Below, one piece after another: positions 1-7,188 of a stretch of DNA of 64,000 nt. The stretch is from Actinomycetota bacterium (GTDB lineage: Bacteria; Actinomycetota; Actinomycetes; Propionibacteriales; Nocardioidaceae). The translations under genes and the position numbers were made by a program. The stretch covers positions 1 through 64,000 of the forward strand of contig WLJH01000003.1 in assembly GCA_009701885.1 (NCBI GenBank). The letters are read 5' to 3'. A model generated the notes under the pieces. The model was given only the letters and a program-made list of their open reading frames with translations. It ran no database searches and was not told the origin of the DNA. Positions within the stretch are counted from its first letter, which is position 1. The number at the start of each line of letters is the position of its first letter.

Positions 1-738
1 GACGGTCGGCGGCAGCTCGAGCGCCGGCGCCGGGGCCGCGTGCCGGCCGCTGCCCACGACGGGCTCGGGGTCGGCGAGCTGCCCGCTGGCGAGCTGCGCG
101 CGCAGCTGCGAGGCGAACGCGGCGTACGACGGGTCCTCGGGGAGGATCGGGTCCTCCTCGTCGAGCGCCGCGACGGCGGCTGCGCTGACCGGGGCCACGG
201 CGGGGACGACGGTGGGGGCAGCGGGGGCCGCGGCGTAGGCGGCGCCCACCGGGGCCGCGTGGGTCGGGGCGGGACGACCGAGGAGCTCCTCGAGGGTCAC
301 CAGGTCGGGCTCGGCGAGCAGGGCCTCCAGCGAGGGGACCTGCTCGGTCGCCCAGCCGCGGCGGGTGTCGGCCTGGAAAGGGGAGGGGAGCGTGGCGGTG
401 TCGAGCTGCTCGACCTCCTCGTCCCACTCCTGGTCCCAGGCCTCGTCGGCGTCCTCGTCGGTCCCCTCACCGGCGGCGAGGGCGGCCAGCTCGAGGGCGT
501 CGGGGTCGAGCTCGGTCAGCACGTTGACCTGCTGCTCGGTGGTGCCGAGCACCAGGACCCGGCCGGCCACCGAGACGATCGAGACCGAGGCGGCCTTGCC
601 GAGGGCCTGGCGGTGCAGGACCTCGATCGTGGAGCCGGACCGGCCCTGGAACCGGCGTGCGGCGACCCGGCTGAGCAGGATCAGCAGGCCGACGACGACC
701 GCCAGCGACACGACCATCCGGACGAGCAGCTCTCCCAT
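1..738 (-). CDS. fliO: Flagellar biosynthesis protein FliO (partial, runs off left edge)
   Basis: The ATG at 738 opens MGELLVRMVV, followed by one hydrophobic helix (about residues 5-23), then a basic stretch and a small beta-rich segment (IEVLHRQALGKAASVSIVSV, LVLGTT). This is the FliO layout: one membrane anchor and a short cytoplasmic domain that helps assemble the FliP export gate. The remaining roughly 170 residues are Ala/Pro/Glu-rich and low-complexity. The reading frame is still open at base 1, so the C-terminus is outside the window. It follows fliN by 22 bp and is probably the third gene of a fliM-fliN-fliO unit; fliP/Q/R and flhB/A would be expected further left. FliO is poorly conserved, so the call rests on the N-terminus and position. 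Confidence 0.8.
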   Translation of the reverse strand, partial: MGELLVRMVVSLAVVVGLLILLSRVAARRFQGRSGSTIEVLHRQALGKAASVSIVSVAGRVLVLGTTEQQVNVLTELDPDALELAALAAGEGTDEDADEAWDQEWDEEVEQLDTATLPSPFQADTRRGWATEQVPSLEALLAEPDLVTLEELLGRPAPTHAAPVGAAYAAAPAAPTVVPAVAPVSAAAVAALDEEDPILPEDPSYAAFASQLRAQLASGQLADPEPVVGSGRHAAPAPALELPPTV

Positions 739-760
739 GGTGTTCTCCCCCTCCCGCGGC

Positions 761-1648
761 TCAGACCGCGGCGCTCTGGTCGAGGATCTCGGTGATCCGC
801 AGACCGAAGTCCTCGTCGACGACGACCACCTCGCCGCGCGCGATCAGCCGGCCGTTGACCAGCAGGTCGGCCGGGCTGCCGGCGGCGCGGTCGAGGGCCA
901 GCACGGCTCCGGGGGTCAGCGCGAGCAGGTCGCGCACCGCCATCCGGGTGCGGCCCAGCTCGACGGTCACCTCCATCTCGACGCCGTGGAGCATCTCGAT
1001 CCCGCGGCGACCGGTGGCGATCGAGCGGACGTTGCCCTCGACCGGCGGACCCGGCACCGGGGGCAGTGAGTGCTGCTCGACCCCGGCCGGCATCGCGGTG
1101 CTCGCGGCGGGGGCGGCCGCCTCGGCGGTCGCCGGCATCGCGGGGACGCCCACGGGAGCAGCCGGTGCCGCCGCGGCGGCCTGGGCGGCGCCAGGGGCAG
1201 CGGCGGCGACCTCGAGCGTGGTGTCGGGCACCAGCACGGCGGCCAGGATGGTGCTGCCCATGAGCGGGACGGCGGTGAAGTCGCCCGCCATGTCCGTCAC
1301 GACGTCGTCGAGGGAGACCGAGCGGCCGGCCTGCGCGGTGCCGCCGAGCGCGGCGGCGGCCGCGTCGAGCGCGGGCTGTACGGCGGCGGCCAGGTCGAGC
1401 TGGCCCATCGGGCTGCTGGAGAGCGCCGCGGTGAGCTCCTCGGCGACCAGCACGCCCACGCGGCCGCTGATCGGGCCGCCGAGGTCGGCGATCACGGCGG
1501 CGGCGAAGAGGGTGGTGATGTGCTCGCTGCCGGGCTGGGCGGCGCCGGCCTCGAGCTGCTCGGAGGCGGGCAGCAGCGCGGCCAGCGCCTCGGCAGCGGT
1601 GCGGGCGACCTCGTCGTGCGGTCCGGGGACGATCGGGGCGGCGGTCAT
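761..1648 (-). CDS. fliN: Flagellar switch protein FliN, long FliY-like form
   Basis: This 295-residue protein forms part of the C-ring. The last 80 or so residues are a clear SpoA/FliN domain (MEVTVELGRTRMAVRDLL, LALDRAAGSPADLLVNGRLIARGEVVVVDEDFGLRITEI). The first 135 or so residues (TTLFAAAVIADLGGPISGRVGVLVAEEL, MAGDFTAVPLMGSTILAAVLVP) look like a CheC/FliY-type alpha-beta domain, followed by an Ala/Pro linker. Plain FliN proteins are about 100-140 residues, so this resembles Gram-positive FliY. I cannot see the phosphatase ExxN signature in it. The ATG at 1648 overlaps the fliM stop by 4 bp, indicating translational coupling. Confidence 0.93.
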   Translation of the reverse strand: MTAAPIVPGPHDEVARTAAEALAALLPASEQLEAGAAQPGSEHITTLFAAAVIADLGGPISGRVGVLVAEELTAALSSSPMGQLDLAAAVQPALDAAAAALGGTAQAGRSVSLDDVVTDMAGDFTAVPLMGSTILAAVLVPDTTLEVAAAAPGAAQAAAAAPAAPVGVPAMPATAEAAAPAASTAMPAGVEQHSLPPVPGPPVEGNVRSIATGRRGIEMLHGVEMEVTVELGRTRMAVRDLLALTPGAVLALDRAAGSPADLLVNGRLIARGEVVVVDEDFGLRITEILDQSAAV

Positions 1649-2814
1649 CGGAGCTCCTGCGTGAGGTGTGCGGCGGGGTGGGCGGTCTGGTCGGCGAGCG
1701 CGCCTGCGAACGGGTCGGCGCCCTGGCCGGCGAACGGGTCGCGGGCACCCCCGGCGCCGTACGCCGGCGGCAGCACGTTGCCGGCGAGCACCGCGTCCAG
1801 GACCGAGGTCATCGGGGCGGCCGCGGCGGCCGGCGCGAGGGGGGCGACCGGGGCCGTCTCGTCGGCGACGGGGCGGGCGGCCACGATGAGGGCCGCCAGC
1901 CGTTGCCCCTGGGAGCCGGCGGTGGCGTGGGCGAAGGCCTCGTCGTCGACGGTGACGTCGAGCGGGGCGGTCGCCGGGTGTCCCAGGCGGAGCACGTCGC
2001 CGATGCGCAGTCCGGAGAGGACCGCGGGGTCCACGGTGCTGGAGCGGAAGCGGACGCTGACCTCGACGGGCACCTCGGTGAAGGAGCGCTGCAGGACCTG
2101 GGCGGCCTCGTCGCGCTGCGCCCGCTCGCGGTTGGACACCGGGGCCGGGGCCGCGGCGGCGGACAGGTGCGGGTGCAGGCCGTTGAAGGGCAGGCAGACC
2201 GACATCGGGAACGACGTGTCGTCGATGCGCAGCTCCAGCTCGATGACCACCATGACGTCGGCGGCGCTGGCCACCTGCGCGAACTGCGGGCTGTACTCGA
2301 CGCCGGTGACCTCGGGGTCCATCGCGACGATCGCGGCCAGCGAGTAGCGCATCTCGCGCAGCAGCCGGTCCACGAGGCCGGCGATGACGCCGCTCTCGAT
2401 CTCGGTCAGCGGGCGGTTCGGCTGTGACGGGGAGCCGGGGCCCCCGAGCATGTGGTCCACGCACGACATCACCGCGTCCAGCGGCAGGTGCAGCACGCTG
2501 CGACCGGGCATCGGCTCGGTCGTGAACAGCGTCATGTAGGTGAGCTGGCCCAGCGAGTCGACGTACTCGGCGTACGAGCGCTGGTCGATGGTGCGCATGG
2601 AGACCGAGCACACCGAGCGCAGCGCCGAGGTGAAGACGGTGGTCGCCTGGCGCGTGAAGCCGTCGAAGCCCAGCTGCAGGATCCGCTGGTGCTCGCGGGA
2701 GAGCTGGATGGGTCGGCGGAAGTCGTAGGGCACGACGTCCCCACCGCCGCGGCGGCGGGAGCGTGCGCCGGAGGTCGGTCCGGTGCTGGCCGGCAGGCTC
2801 GACGGGAGGCTCAC
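1645..2814 (-). CDS. fliM: Flagellar motor switch protein FliM
   Basis: FliM is the C-ring protein that links CheY-P to rotation. The order is FliM middle domain (VVPYDFRRPIQLSREHQRIL, LPLDAVMSCVDHMLGGPG, LTEIESGVIAGLVDRLLREM), then a SpoA domain (VEVSVRFRSSTVDPAVLSGL, GDVLRLGHP), then an Ala/Pro-rich tail of about 70 residues. I place the start at GTG 2814 (389 aa). An ATG at 2862 is also in frame, but it lies upstream of a sigma-28-like promoter at 2825-2850 that would otherwise be inside the gene. GTG 2814 follows that -10 by 10 nt, implying a very short or absent leader. The usual N-terminal EIDALL-type CheY-binding motif is not present from either start. Confidence 0.9.
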   Translation of the reverse strand: MSLPSSLPASTGPTSGARSRRRGGGDVVPYDFRRPIQLSREHQRILQLGFDGFTRQATTVFTSALRSVCSVSMRTIDQRSYAEYVDSLGQLTYMTLFTTEPMPGRSVLHLPLDAVMSCVDHMLGGPGSPSQPNRPLTEIESGVIAGLVDRLLREMRYSLAAIVAMDPEVTGVEYSPQFAQVASAADVMVVIELELRIDDTSFPMSVCLPFNGLHPHLSAAAAPAPVSNRERAQRDEAAQVLQRSFTEVPVEVSVRFRSSTVDPAVLSGLRIGDVLRLGHPATAPLDVTVDDEAFAHATAGSQGQRLAALIVAARPVADETAPVAPLAPAAAAAPMTSVLDAVLAGNVLPPAYGAGGARDPFAGQGADPFAGALADQTAHPAAHLTQELR

Positions 2815-2824
2815 GCCCTCCCCG

Positions 2825-2850
2825 ATCGGCGTCCGGGGAGGTGTCCTGAG
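2825..2850 (-). promoter_or_regulatory. Sigma-28-type promoter of fliM
   Basis: Reading minus: CTCAG (2850-2846), 15 nt, GCCGAT (2830-2825). It is identical in form and spacing to the flgB, flbD, cheB, fliC and cheA promoters. Transcription would begin around 2816-2818, at or just before GTG 2814, making fliM-fliN-fliO an independent and possibly leaderless unit. Confidence 0.7.
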
Positions 2851-2926
2851 CCGTCGCGGCATCCGTGCTCGCAGCTCAGGCGTGGAAATGGTTCGAAGTG
2901 ACTAGGCCAGGTGCCCGTTCGTGCCG

Positions 2927-3045
2927 GTCCTGGCTCGCGCAGCGAGCCCGGTCGACCGCGAGCGGAGCGAGCCTGGTCGACCGGAACAGCAGAGCGGCGA
3001 GCGAAGCGAGCTCGAGGCCGTTCCGGCCGAAGGCCGGGCCCTTCG
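2927..3045. repeat. GC-rich palindromic repeat cluster between fliL and fliM
   Basis: This stretch holds two near-identical 25-bp-spaced units, each ending in the palindrome GGTCGACC (2950-2957 and 2975-2982) and each preceded by an AGCGAGCC core. A third GCGAGCGAAGCGAGC block follows, then a CGGCC-GAA-GGCCG hairpin near fliL. The core GCTCGCTNCGCTCGC recurs at 34645-34686. It lies between the fliL stop and the fliM promoter, so it may end or process fliL transcripts. It looks like a dispersed extragenic repeat rather than a gene. Confidence 0.6.
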
Positions 3046-3047
3046 GG

Positions 3048-3488
3048 CTACTGGGTGACGAACTCGGTGAAGTACACCCCCATCACCTTTCCCTCGTACT
3101 TGTCGACCAAAGTCTCCAGCAGCTCCTCCTTGAGCTCCTGGCGCTCCTTGGCCTTGCTGATCTCGGCCATGTCCCGGCCGGAGAAGAGGTCGATGACGGC
3201 GTCGAGGGCCTTGCTGCCGTCGGCGTCGTAGGCGGCCTTGGTCAGCTGCAGGGCGATCCCGATCCGCAGGTAGCGCCCGCCCTCCAGGTTGATCTGGACC
3301 GGCTCCATCACCAGGACCTCGCCCGGCTCGGGGGGCGGTGTGGGGCCGGCGGGCTTGAGGAAGAACCAGTAGCCCGCCCCGCCCAGGACCAGCACCAGGG
3401 CGGCGACGATGACGAGCTTCTTCTTGCCGCCCTTGGCCGGCTCCTCCTCGGCGCCGGGTGTGGGCGGTGCGGTCGTCGTCGTGCTCAT
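3048..3488 (-). CDS. fliL: Flagellar basal body-associated protein FliL
   Basis: This is a 146-residue protein with a cytoplasmic Lys/Glu-rich start, one transmembrane helix (about residues 25-46, LVIVAALVLVLGGAGYWFF) and an extracellular domain. That domain carries the FliL pattern: VLVMEPVQINLEGGRYLRIGI, then ALDAVIDLFSGRDMAEI, ending KEELLETLVDKYEGKVMGVYFTEFVTQ. FliL sits around the stator at the basal body and stabilises or tunes MotAB. Its ATG overlaps the motB stop by 4 bp, so it is coupled to the stator genes. The repeat cluster that follows suggests it ends the flbD-motA-motB-fliL unit. Confidence 0.93.
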   Translation of the reverse strand: MSTTTTAPPTPGAEEEPAKGGKKKLVIVAALVLVLGGAGYWFFLKPAGPTPPPEPGEVLVMEPVQINLEGGRYLRIGIALQLTKAAYDADGSKALDAVIDLFSGRDMAEISKAKERQELKEELLETLVDKYEGKVMGVYFTEFVTQ

Positions 3489-4564
3489 CGCTTCTCCTCC
3501 GGGTCGGCGTCGCGGAGGGCGGCCGACTGGGCCCCCTCCTCGTCGGTGGTGTCGGTGCTGCTCTCGGTGTCGCTGTCGGTGCCGTCCTGCGTCCCGCCGC
3601 GTCGGTCCCCGCGCCCGCGGCCCTCGCGGCCGCCCTCGCTGCCCGGCTCGTCGGTCGCGGCGAGCCCCTCGAGGTCGTCCAGGGAGGCCGCGGCCTCCGG
3701 GAGGAGGGCCGCGTCCTGGGGGGCCAGGCCGGTCAGGACCACGATGTCCACGCGCTTGTTGACCTCCTGCGAGCCCGGCTCGGCGGGGTCGATGAGCGGG
3801 CGGGTCGAGCCGTAGCCGGCCACCGACAGGCGCTCGGTCGGCAGCCCGTGGCGCTCCTCCAGCCGGCGCAGCACGGTGACGGCGCGGGCGGCGGAGAGGT
3901 CCCAGTCGGTGTCGTAGTACTTCGGCTTCACCGGCACCTGGTTGGTGTGCCCGTCGACCTGCAGGTCGTCCTCGAGCCGGGCCAGCACCGGCGCGATGGC
4001 GTCGACGACCTGCTGGCCGCGCGCGCTCAGGCTGGCGAGGTTGGCCTCGAAGACCACGTGCCGGGACACCAGGCTCACCACCAGGCCCCGGTGGTCGTAC
4101 GACGTCGTGACGTCGCCGGCGAGACCGCGGGCGTCCAGGGCCCCGAGCAGGTCCTTGCGCACCCGCTCGAGCCGCTCGGCCTCGGCGGTGGCCTCGTCCC
4201 AGGAGCGCTGGTTCTGCAGCGCCTGGGCCTGCTGGACGGCGTCGGCCACGGCCTGCTGCTGCTCGGGGGTCATGTCGTCGGTGTTGACCTGGGGCGCGAT
4301 CGCGCTGACCGGCGCGGTGCCGGCGTAGTCGAAAATCGACTCGTTGCCGCTGAGCAGCGCGTCGCTGTTGCCGAAGCCGGCTGCCAGGCCGTCCTTCAGC
4401 TCGGCGTACTTCCGCTCGTCGACCGCGCTCATCGCGAACATGACCACGAACAGCACCATCAGCAGCGTGACCATGTCGGCGTAGCTGACCAGCCAGCGCT
4501 CGTGGTTCTCGTGCTCCTCGTGCTCCTCGTGCTTCTTGCGGCGTCCGCCGCCGTGACCGCTCAT
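3485..4564 (-). CDS. motB: Flagellar motor stator protein MotB
   Basis: This 359-residue stator subunit binds peptidoglycan. A His/Glu/Lys-rich start is followed by the single membrane helix WLVSYADMVTLLMVLFVVMF, whose Asp30 is the conserved proton-carrying residue. After a plug/linker region comes the OmpA-like peptidoglycan-binding domain (about residues 160-280: VDGHTNQVPV, DLSAARAVTVLRRL, VAGYGSTRPL, NKRVDIVV). The final 80 residues are acidic Asp/Ser/Thr/Gly-rich and low-complexity, which is longer than usual. It starts 1 bp before the motA stop codon, so the two are co-translated. Confidence 0.96.
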   Translation of the reverse strand: MSGHGGGRRKKHEEHEEHENHERWLVSYADMVTLLMVLFVVMFAMSAVDERKYAELKDGLAAGFGNSDALLSGNESIFDYAGTAPVSAIAPQVNTDDMTPEQQQAVADAVQQAQALQNQRSWDEATAEAERLERVRKDLLGALDARGLAGDVTTSYDHRGLVVSLVSRHVVFEANLASLSARGQQVVDAIAPVLARLEDDLQVDGHTNQVPVKPKYYDTDWDLSAARAVTVLRRLEERHGLPTERLSVAGYGSTRPLIDPAEPGSQEVNKRVDIVVLTGLAPQDAALLPEAAASLDDLEGLAATDEPGSEGGREGRGRGDRRGGTQDGTDSDTESSTDTTDEEGAQSAALRDADPEEKR

Positions 4565-4565
4565 G

Positions 4566-5339
4566 TCACGCCGCCTCGGGCAGCTGGTCCTCCGCGGGCA
4601 GCAGCGAGGTCAGCTTCTGCTGGATGACGCGCGGGTTGGCGCCGGCCTGGATGGCGGCGATCCCCTCGATCACCAGCTCCATGCGGGCGGCCTCGAGCTC
4701 GGAGAGCCGCTTCAGGCGGGCGGAGATCGGGAGGAAGATGATGTTGGCGCTGGCCACGCCCCACAGCGTCGCGAGGAACGCCGCGGCGATGAGTTCGCCC
4801 AGCTTCTCCGGCTCAGCGAGGTTCTCCAACACGTGCACGAGGCCCATGACGGTGCCGACGATGCCGATGGTGGGGGCGTAGGCGCCGGCGTCGGCGTAGA
4901 ACTTCGCCGACTGCTTGTCGGCCCGCTTCTTGGCCGCGACCTCGGACTCGAGGATCTCGCGGACCTCCTCGGGGTCGGTGCCGTCGATGGCGAGGGTCAC
5001 GCCCTTGGCCAGGAACGGGTCGTCCATGTCGCGGACCATGTCCTCCAGGGCGAGCAGGCCCTCGCGGCGGGCCCGGTCGGCCAGGGAGACGATCTGCGGC
5101 ACGGCGTCGGCGCCGGAGGTCTGCGCGCTGCCCATGAAGGCGCGGCCGAAGGCCTTGACGGCCGCCTTGGCGTCGGGGAGCGTCCCGCCCGCGATCGTCA
5201 CGAGGATCGAGGTGCCGAAGACCAGCAGCATCGGCGGCAGCAGCAGCATCGACATCGGGTTGCCGCCCTCGAGGATGTTGGCGGTGACGACGATGCCGAA
5301 GCCACCCACCACGCCCAGCGCGGTCGAGATGTCCTTCAT
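4566..5339 (-). CDS. motA: Flagellar motor stator protein MotA
   Basis: This 257-residue membrane protein forms the ring of the stator unit around MotB. Four hydrophobic helices are visible: two near the N-terminus (STALGVVGGFGIVVTANI, LLLPPMLLVFGTSILVTIAG) and two after the cytoplasmic loop (GAYAPTIGIVGTVMGLVHVL, LIAAAFLATLWGVASANIIF). The loop between them carries the charged rotor-facing segment (ADRARREGLLALEDMVRDMDDPFL). The helix 3 motif PTIGIVGTVMGLV is characteristic of MotA/ExbB proteins. It lies directly downstream of flbD with a 4-bp overlap and upstream of motB. Confidence 0.96.
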   Translation of the reverse strand: MKDISTALGVVGGFGIVVTANILEGGNPMSMLLLPPMLLVFGTSILVTIAGGTLPDAKAAVKAFGRAFMGSAQTSGADAVPQIVSLADRARREGLLALEDMVRDMDDPFLAKGVTLAIDGTDPEEVREILESEVAAKKRADKQSAKFYADAGAYAPTIGIVGTVMGLVHVLENLAEPEKLGELIAAAFLATLWGVASANIIFLPISARLKRLSELEAARMELVIEGIAAIQAGANPRVIQQKLTSLLPAEDQLPEAA

Positions 5340-5698
5340 CGCGGCGTCACCTCCCCCTCGGAGCCGCGCGTGGCGGCCGCGTAGCCGGCGTCGACGACGC
5401 TGAGCGTCGGACGGGCCTGCTGCAGGTCCAGCAGCGAGGCGAGCGCCGGCTGGGCGTGCAGGGGGTCGTGCGGGTCACGCGGGAGCAGCAGCTCACCGAC
5501 GTGGATGTGCCCGGAGAGTGCGACGACCTCCGCGCGGTGGCGCAGGATCGTGGCCATCACCTCGCGCAGCGGCTCCGCGACGACGTACTTCTTGCCGTCG
5601 ACCAGCGTGATCACCGTGTCCGGCGTGCTGTCGATGCGCTCGATGAGGTCGGCGTTGAGGGCGAACACGGACCCCGAGAGTCGGGTCAGCGAGATCAT
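5336..5698 (-). CDS. flbD: Flagellar FlbD family protein
   Basis: The N-terminus MISLTRLSGSVFALNADLIERI and the following TVITLVDGKKYVVAEPLREV match the small Gram-positive FlbD family, whose members are usually encoded directly before motA or among hook genes. Its function is not settled. I use the ATG at 5698 because the family starts at MISLTRL; an in-frame ATG at 5710 would add four residues and has AAGG immediately before it. The last 45 or so residues (LLPRDPHDPL onward) extend beyond the usual 70-80 residues and are not conserved to my eye. A sigma-28-type promoter lies 57 bp upstream, so flbD opens the flbD-motA-motB-fliL unit. Confidence 0.82.
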   Translation of the reverse strand: MISLTRLSGSVFALNADLIERIDSTPDTVITLVDGKKYVVAEPLREVMATILRHRAEVVALSGHIHVGELLLPRDPHDPLHAQPALASLLDLQQARPTLSVVDAGYAAATRGSEGEVTPR

Positions 5699-5754
5699 GG
5701 GATGCACCATCCTTGTGCGGGTCCGACAGCCGTCCGTGGCCGTCGGAGGAGAAG

Positions 5755-5780
5755 ATCGGCCGCCGGTCCCGACACCTGAG
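5755..5780 (-). promoter_or_regulatory. Sigma-28-type promoter of flbD-motA-motB-fliL
   Basis: Reading minus: CTCAG (5780-5776), 15 nt, GCCGAT (5760-5755). The predicted leader to ATG 5698 is about 50 nt. Just upstream, 5788-5804 is a small palindrome GACCGA-N5-TCGGTC, which may terminate the preceding flgE transcript. Confidence 0.75.
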
Positions 5781-5822
5781 GAGTTGGGACCGACGGCCTC
5801 GGTCTGCAGTCGCGCGGCGGGC

Positions 5823-6680
5823 TCAGCGCTTGATGTTGACGAGCTCCTCGAGCACCTGGTCGGAGGTCGTGATGACCCGCGAGCTGGCCTGGAAGCCGCG
5901 CTGGGCCAGGATCAGGTTGGTGAACTCGGCCGCCAGCTCGACGTTGGACATCTCCAGCGCGCCGCCGATGATCGTGCCGTTGCCCGCCTCGCCGGGGACG
6001 CCGAGCTCGACCGGGCCCGAGTTGGCCGAGCCGCGGAAGGCGGTCTCGCCGATCTTCTCCAGGCCCATCGGGTTGGGGAAGTCCGCGATGGCCACGCGGG
6101 CCATGTCGCGCTGGACGCCGTCGGAGAAGACGCCGCGCAGGGTGCCGTCGGAGCCGAACGTGAACGAGTTCAGCGTGGCGCCGGCCAGCGGCGGGGTGAT
6201 GACGGCCGGGGTCATCGTGATGTCGACCAGGCCGCCGGCGATGTCGGGGGTGCCGTCGGGGTTGACGTTGTAGCCCTGCACCCGGGCGCCGGAGTTGGTG
6301 ACCAGGGTCCCGGTCTCGTCGAAGGTGAACGCGCCGGCCCGGGTGTACATCTGCTCGTTGCCGCGCTGGACGACGAAGAAGCCGTCGCCCTGCAGCATCA
6401 GGTCGGTGTTGCGACCGGTCATCTGCGCCGAGCCCTGGCCGAAGTTGGTCGAGGTGGTGGCGATCTGCACGCCGAGGCCGACCTGGATCGGGTTGGTGCC
6501 ACCGCGCTCGGCGTTGGCGGCGGTGCCGCCCTGCATCATCTGGCTCAGGGTGTCCTGGAAGACGGTGGTGCTGGACTTGTAGCCGGTGGTGTTGGCGTTG
6601 GCGATGTTGTTGCCCGTGACGTCGAGCATGATCTGGTTGGCGCGGAGGCCGGAGATCCCGGCGAAGAGCGAGCGGAGCAT
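5823..6680 (-). CDS. flgE: Flagellar hook protein FlgE (short form)
   Basis: This is a 285-residue axial protein of the hook. The N-terminal rod/hook signature MLRSLFAGISGLRANQIMLDVTGNNIANANTTGYKSS and the C-terminal [26 protein letters not shown] pack together as the coiled-coil D0/D1 core. The middle contains the FlgE/F/G motif NTDLMLQGDGFFVVQRG. It is much shorter than the 400-plus residues of enterobacterial FlgE and matches the compact hook protein of Firmicutes, with little surface domain. It follows flgD by 12 bp, and fliK and flgD upstream supply length control and cap, supporting FlgE rather than FlgG. Confidence 0.92.
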   Translation of the reverse strand: MLRSLFAGISGLRANQIMLDVTGNNIANANTTGYKSSTTVFQDTLSQMMQGGTAANAERGGTNPIQVGLGVQIATTSTNFGQGSAQMTGRNTDLMLQGDGFFVVQRGNEQMYTRAGAFTFDETGTLVTNSGARVQGYNVNPDGTPDIAGGLVDITMTPAVITPPLAGATLNSFTFGSDGTLRGVFSDGVQRDMARVAIADFPNPMGLEKIGETAFRGSANSGPVELGVPGEAGNGTIIGGALEMSNVELAAEFTNLILAQRGFQASSRVITTSDQVLEELVNIKR

Positions 6681-6692
6681 GGCGGTTGCCTC

Positions 6693-7178
6693 TCAGGAGT
6701 CGGTCGACGACGTCGAGCCGGTGGACGGGGTGGCGGAGGAGGCGGGGCCGGCGGTGGCGCCGCCCCCGGTGACGGTGAGGACCGAGGCGAGCGGGACGTC
6801 GACACCGTCGACGTCGAGCACCGGTCCGGTCGCGCCGAACGTCACGCCCTGCACCGCTCCGGTGCCCTGCGTGCCGTCGTCGAGGGTGTAGGCGACGTCG
6901 CGGCCCACCAGCGAGCTGGCGCCGAAGGCCATCGTGGCCCCGAGCACCATCGCCGTCTGGTCGGCGACGTCCTGCATCTTCTCCAGGGCCGTGAACTGGG
7001 CGTTCTGCGAGAGGAACTCGCTGGAGTCGGCCGGGTTCATCGGGTCCTGGTATCTCAGCTGGGCGACCATGAGCTGCAGGAACATCTCCTTGCTCTCGTC
7101 GGTCGCCGCAGCCGCACTGCCGGGCATGAAGCCCGCCAGTCCGCTGGCCGTCACAGCCTCGGTGGCTGGGATGGTCAT
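6693..7178 (-). CDS. flgD: Flagellar hook cap protein FlgD
   Basis: This 161-residue protein caps the growing hook. The diagnostic N-terminal block is FLQLMVAQLRYQDPMNPADSSEFLSQNAQFTALEKM, about residues 33-68, followed by GASSLVGRDVAYTLDDG and a short beta-rich segment. It lacks the large Ig-like/FlgD Tudor region of longer relatives and ends in a Thr/Ser/Gly tail. It lies 10 bp after fliK and 12 bp before flgE in the flgB-led operon. Confidence 0.93.
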   Translation of the reverse strand: MTIPATEAVTASGLAGFMPGSAAAATDESKEMFLQLMVAQLRYQDPMNPADSSEFLSQNAQFTALEKMQDVADQTAMVLGATMAFGASSLVGRDVAYTLDDGTQGTGAVQGVTFGATGPVLDVDGVDVPLASVLTVTGGGATAGPASSATPSTGSTSSTDS

Positions 7179-7188
7179 CGGGTCCTCC

